From Lycocorax pyrrhopterus obiensis (Eukaryota > Chordata > Aves > Passeriformes > Paradisaeidae), in the NCBI GenBank assembly GCA_014706295.1, contig JACSVZ010000001.1:82210237-82274236 (forward strand): a stretch of DNA of 64,000 bases, written 5' to 3'. The first letter of the stretch is position 1, and the number at the start of each line of letters is the position of its first letter. Below the pieces are notes generated by a model. That model did not search any database, was not told the DNA's origin, and saw only the letters and a list, made by a program, of their open reading frames with translations. Positions 61,691 to 64,000 of this stretch are shown here, piece after piece. Position numbers and translations under genes: made by a program.

Positions 61691-63784
61691 CACATTCACA
61701 GGGACAAGAAAGGTGAGCACAGAATGCTGCAGACGACAAGATGAGCATGGCAGATCCTTTCTTCTGGGATGATTTTTTTTTTATTGTTTCACTACGTACA
61801 TGCCTATGTCCTTATTCCTCATTTGCTTACTGTGAATGCTGTTACAATGGGATTCTGTATCATGGGTGGAGCTGCGCTTTGCTTCCTTCTGGCTAATACT
61901 AACTGATAACATGAGCATTTTTGCATTGTTTCAGGACAAAGTCACAAGAGTTAATTTAGGCCATAACACTAAGAGAGAAGTGCTCATTGAATCAGATGCT
62001 GATCTCAGCAGGGAGGAGGTAAATGGGCTCCATGCGGTAATTTAAAAATCTGTTCCTTATTGTTTCTCAGCTGTTAGCTGTTGCCTTCCAACCGGGCCTG
62101 TGCTTGACTGTGTGCTAATTGGACCCAACAAGCGTTGGTAAGAAGGGTCAAAGAGCCAAAGCCTTGGTTTGGATCTTGGCCTATGATACAGGGAAGTCAT
62201 GCTCTGCTCAGCACCTGGAAAATGAAATGCTTATATAAAACAGAGGACAAGGTTAACACAAGAACAAATTGTTTTAACCTGGTCATAAATACATTTTGGG
62301 TGGAATTATTTCTGAAATACTTCTCCTGATAATAGCAGTGGGATTCTGGAAAATTCATTTTTGGAAAGAATTGCATGATACCCCATCCAGTCAACATCAG
62401 AGAACAGGCTCAGCAGTTGCGGGCACCCCTTCAAGTTCTTTGTTCTTACCTTCGAGAGAATTGCTAATAAAACTCTGTAGTAATCTGTATCTTAGGTCAT
62501 AATATATGGCCCAGAAAAAAAGGTGCTTGACTTTTGGTTCCCAGGTGGAGTTTGCAGAATTGGCATTTATGACAACCATCTGATCTCATTAGATGTAGAA
62601 GCCATCAAGAGATGATAAATGTGGAATCCCATAGCACCATTTTTGCAGTTACTTTTAAAGAGCTGAACAGTATGTAATGCCAAGGTGAATAAAAAGGTTC
62701 TGCTTGAAATATTTCTGTCCTTGTGTGTTGACTTAAGGAAAGGTGTGCAGGTGATACACGCTCCCCCCAGGCCATGAGTCAGGCAGACCTAGTGTTATCT
62801 CGTTAGTAGGTATAAGGACACAAAGGGTGAATTAGAAGATGGAATTTAGAAGAGGTAATGGGCTTAAGGCTCAGCTGTGTAGCAGCCAGTGGCAGGATGA
62901 CACCGTGTATATGTACAGATTCCAAAAAGCACTTGGTGCACGTTAACTGCTCTGCAAACTCATATGATCCAACATGTTTGTTCAGCCAGCTTCTTTCTGC
63001 CTGCCAGGTGGGTTTGTCTGCAGTCTCTGATTTCTCTACAATAATCTGGTTTGGTGCATGTGTTTCCTCTTAAAAATATGGCTTCAAGAAAGCTATTTTC
63101 TCATTAGATTTTCAAAAGACAAAATGCTGATACAAAACAGCTTTCAACATTTTCACTCATAACTGTAAAAGTGAGCATAGGAAAGGTGAGCAGATAAGAT
63201 TTACTGTGCCACTTTAATTTGTATTTAATAAATATCACTCATAAAAGATAATGCTCACATTACTATAATAAAATAATTGATTGAATGAGATGGTGAAATA
63301 AGAAGGGCCATTAATTATGATCACAGTAAAATTTTACATTAGTAGTCCTGTTGAATTTATGGAACGAGGGAATAGCTGCACTGTGCACTCTTGGAAATCA
63401 GAGAGAGGTGCTTGGTTTTGAACTGTGTTGGGACCAGAGGATGAACTACACAGTTGATTCCTATCGTGTTTCTTGCTGGCTGAGGCAGGATTTTTTAAAG
63501 AACAATTGCCACTGATTTGTTGTTTTGGTTTTTTAAAGTCATTTACTTCATTTCAGTGAGCAATAGGTAAAGCTGTTAAAATAAATGGATGTCACCACAC
63601 GTATAAATGGTGCCTTGGCTAACGAGCCCTCTGTGTCTCACGGAACTGAGATATCTTTTATCATCTCAGTTACTGATGTAGACACACGTGAAGAGCTGCA
63701 ATATAAGCTACAGCAACCAGGAGAACAAGTGGGTAGACATATTATTTTCAGCTTGTTCTTTGAGGTAAATCTGGGAGTATATAA
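61691..63784. other. Single-copy DNA with one weak exon-like stretch
   Basis: Apart from the exon-like segment at 61935-62018, I see no gene, RNA or repeat. Frames at 62135-62329 and 62858-63073 have no domains. Confidence 0.4.
61935..62018 (+). other. Exon-like segment (84 bp), unproven
   Basis: The segment is bounded by a good acceptor (pyrimidine-rich 'ttttgcattgtttcag') and a fair donor (GAG|GTAAAT). It is open for 28 codons in phase 0, with a charged, non-repetitive translation starting DKVTRVNLGHNTKREV. I do not recognise the family. An 84-bp open stretch with splice-like edges is expected by chance in 64 kb. Confidence 0.13.
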
Positions 63785-63862
63785 TATATTAAATGAAAAT
63801 AAAATTGATGGCTTTATATATACATGATTATATATAAAAATATATGTGTATATATATGTAAA
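63785..63862. repeat. TA-rich microsatellite
   Basis: TATATA and TATGTATA units ('tatatatacatgattatata' and onward) cover about 80 bp near the right edge. The 80-codon frame 63585-63827 runs into this tract, which gives it a spurious end. Confidence 0.85.
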
Positions 63863-64000
63863 GCATCATCTGAAAACTACAGACTTTTATCAAGTCAAAT
63901 ATCCCCTAATATATATTTTAAGACCTGACTGAATCATTAGATCATATGTTTGGCCTTCAGGATATCAAAGGACACATCATTTCCATCTGTTCTCCTTTAC

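Noticed and set aside
63585..63827. 80-codon frame, or an exon at 63670-63728 inside it
   Set aside because: The open frame is preceded by a stop and ends in a TA repeat. The possible inner exon is entered in a phase that does not fit the 61935-62018 candidate, and I know no family for it.

Overview
This window reads as avian nuclear DNA, most likely from a songbird. It is AT-rich and has no operon-like packing of open frames. It carries many fragments of the bird/reptile LINE family CR1, several very old MIR-like SINE remnants and two endogenous-retrovirus LTRs. I assign the class 'bird' mainly from the CR1 3' ends. 'Songbird' is an inference from the look of the LTRs. The window looks intergenic or deep intronic. 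I found no convincing protein-coding exon, tRNA, rRNA or CRISPR array. Nearly all open frames are 60-120 codons, begin at random methionines, overlap one another on both strands and match no family I know.

Layout from the left: an antisense LTR (638-1096); a GC-rich block ending in a short CR1 tail (about 1880-2247); a sense CR1 3' end (3368-3809); MIR-like remnants at 6862, 8450 and 15990; a T/G-rich simple-sequence tract (11278-11455); and a long single-copy stretch up to 22.3 kb. Next come a sense CR1 3' part with the end of its reverse-transcriptase frame (22330-23168), an antisense CR1 (24685-25245), an older antisense CR1 scrap (25500-25605) and a short antisense CR1 (31384-31590). The largest element is an antisense CR1 carrying much of the reverse-transcriptase frame but no normal 3' end (34566-36110). 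A retroviral integrase pseudogene fragment follows (about 40190-40495). Antisense MIR-like pieces lie at 42068 and 43308. The clearest structure is a complete solo LTR (45277-45714) with perfect 10-bp terminal inverted repeats and a 4-bp target duplication. The right part holds a duplicated AT-rich segment that looks like conserved non-coding DNA (58491-58780), a very old sense CR1 reverse-transcriptase relic (60240-60620) and a younger antisense CR1 with an internal deletion (61105-61690).

There is no gene network here. The window is a record of retrotransposition: CR1 copies of at least three ages, one orphan class-I-like retroviral integrase piece, and two related LTRs in the same orientation. 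The items most worth following up are the LTR pair, the two structurally abnormal CR1 copies, the CR1-tailed GC-rich block and the duplicated candidate regulatory segment. I see no evidence of a new multi-gene system.
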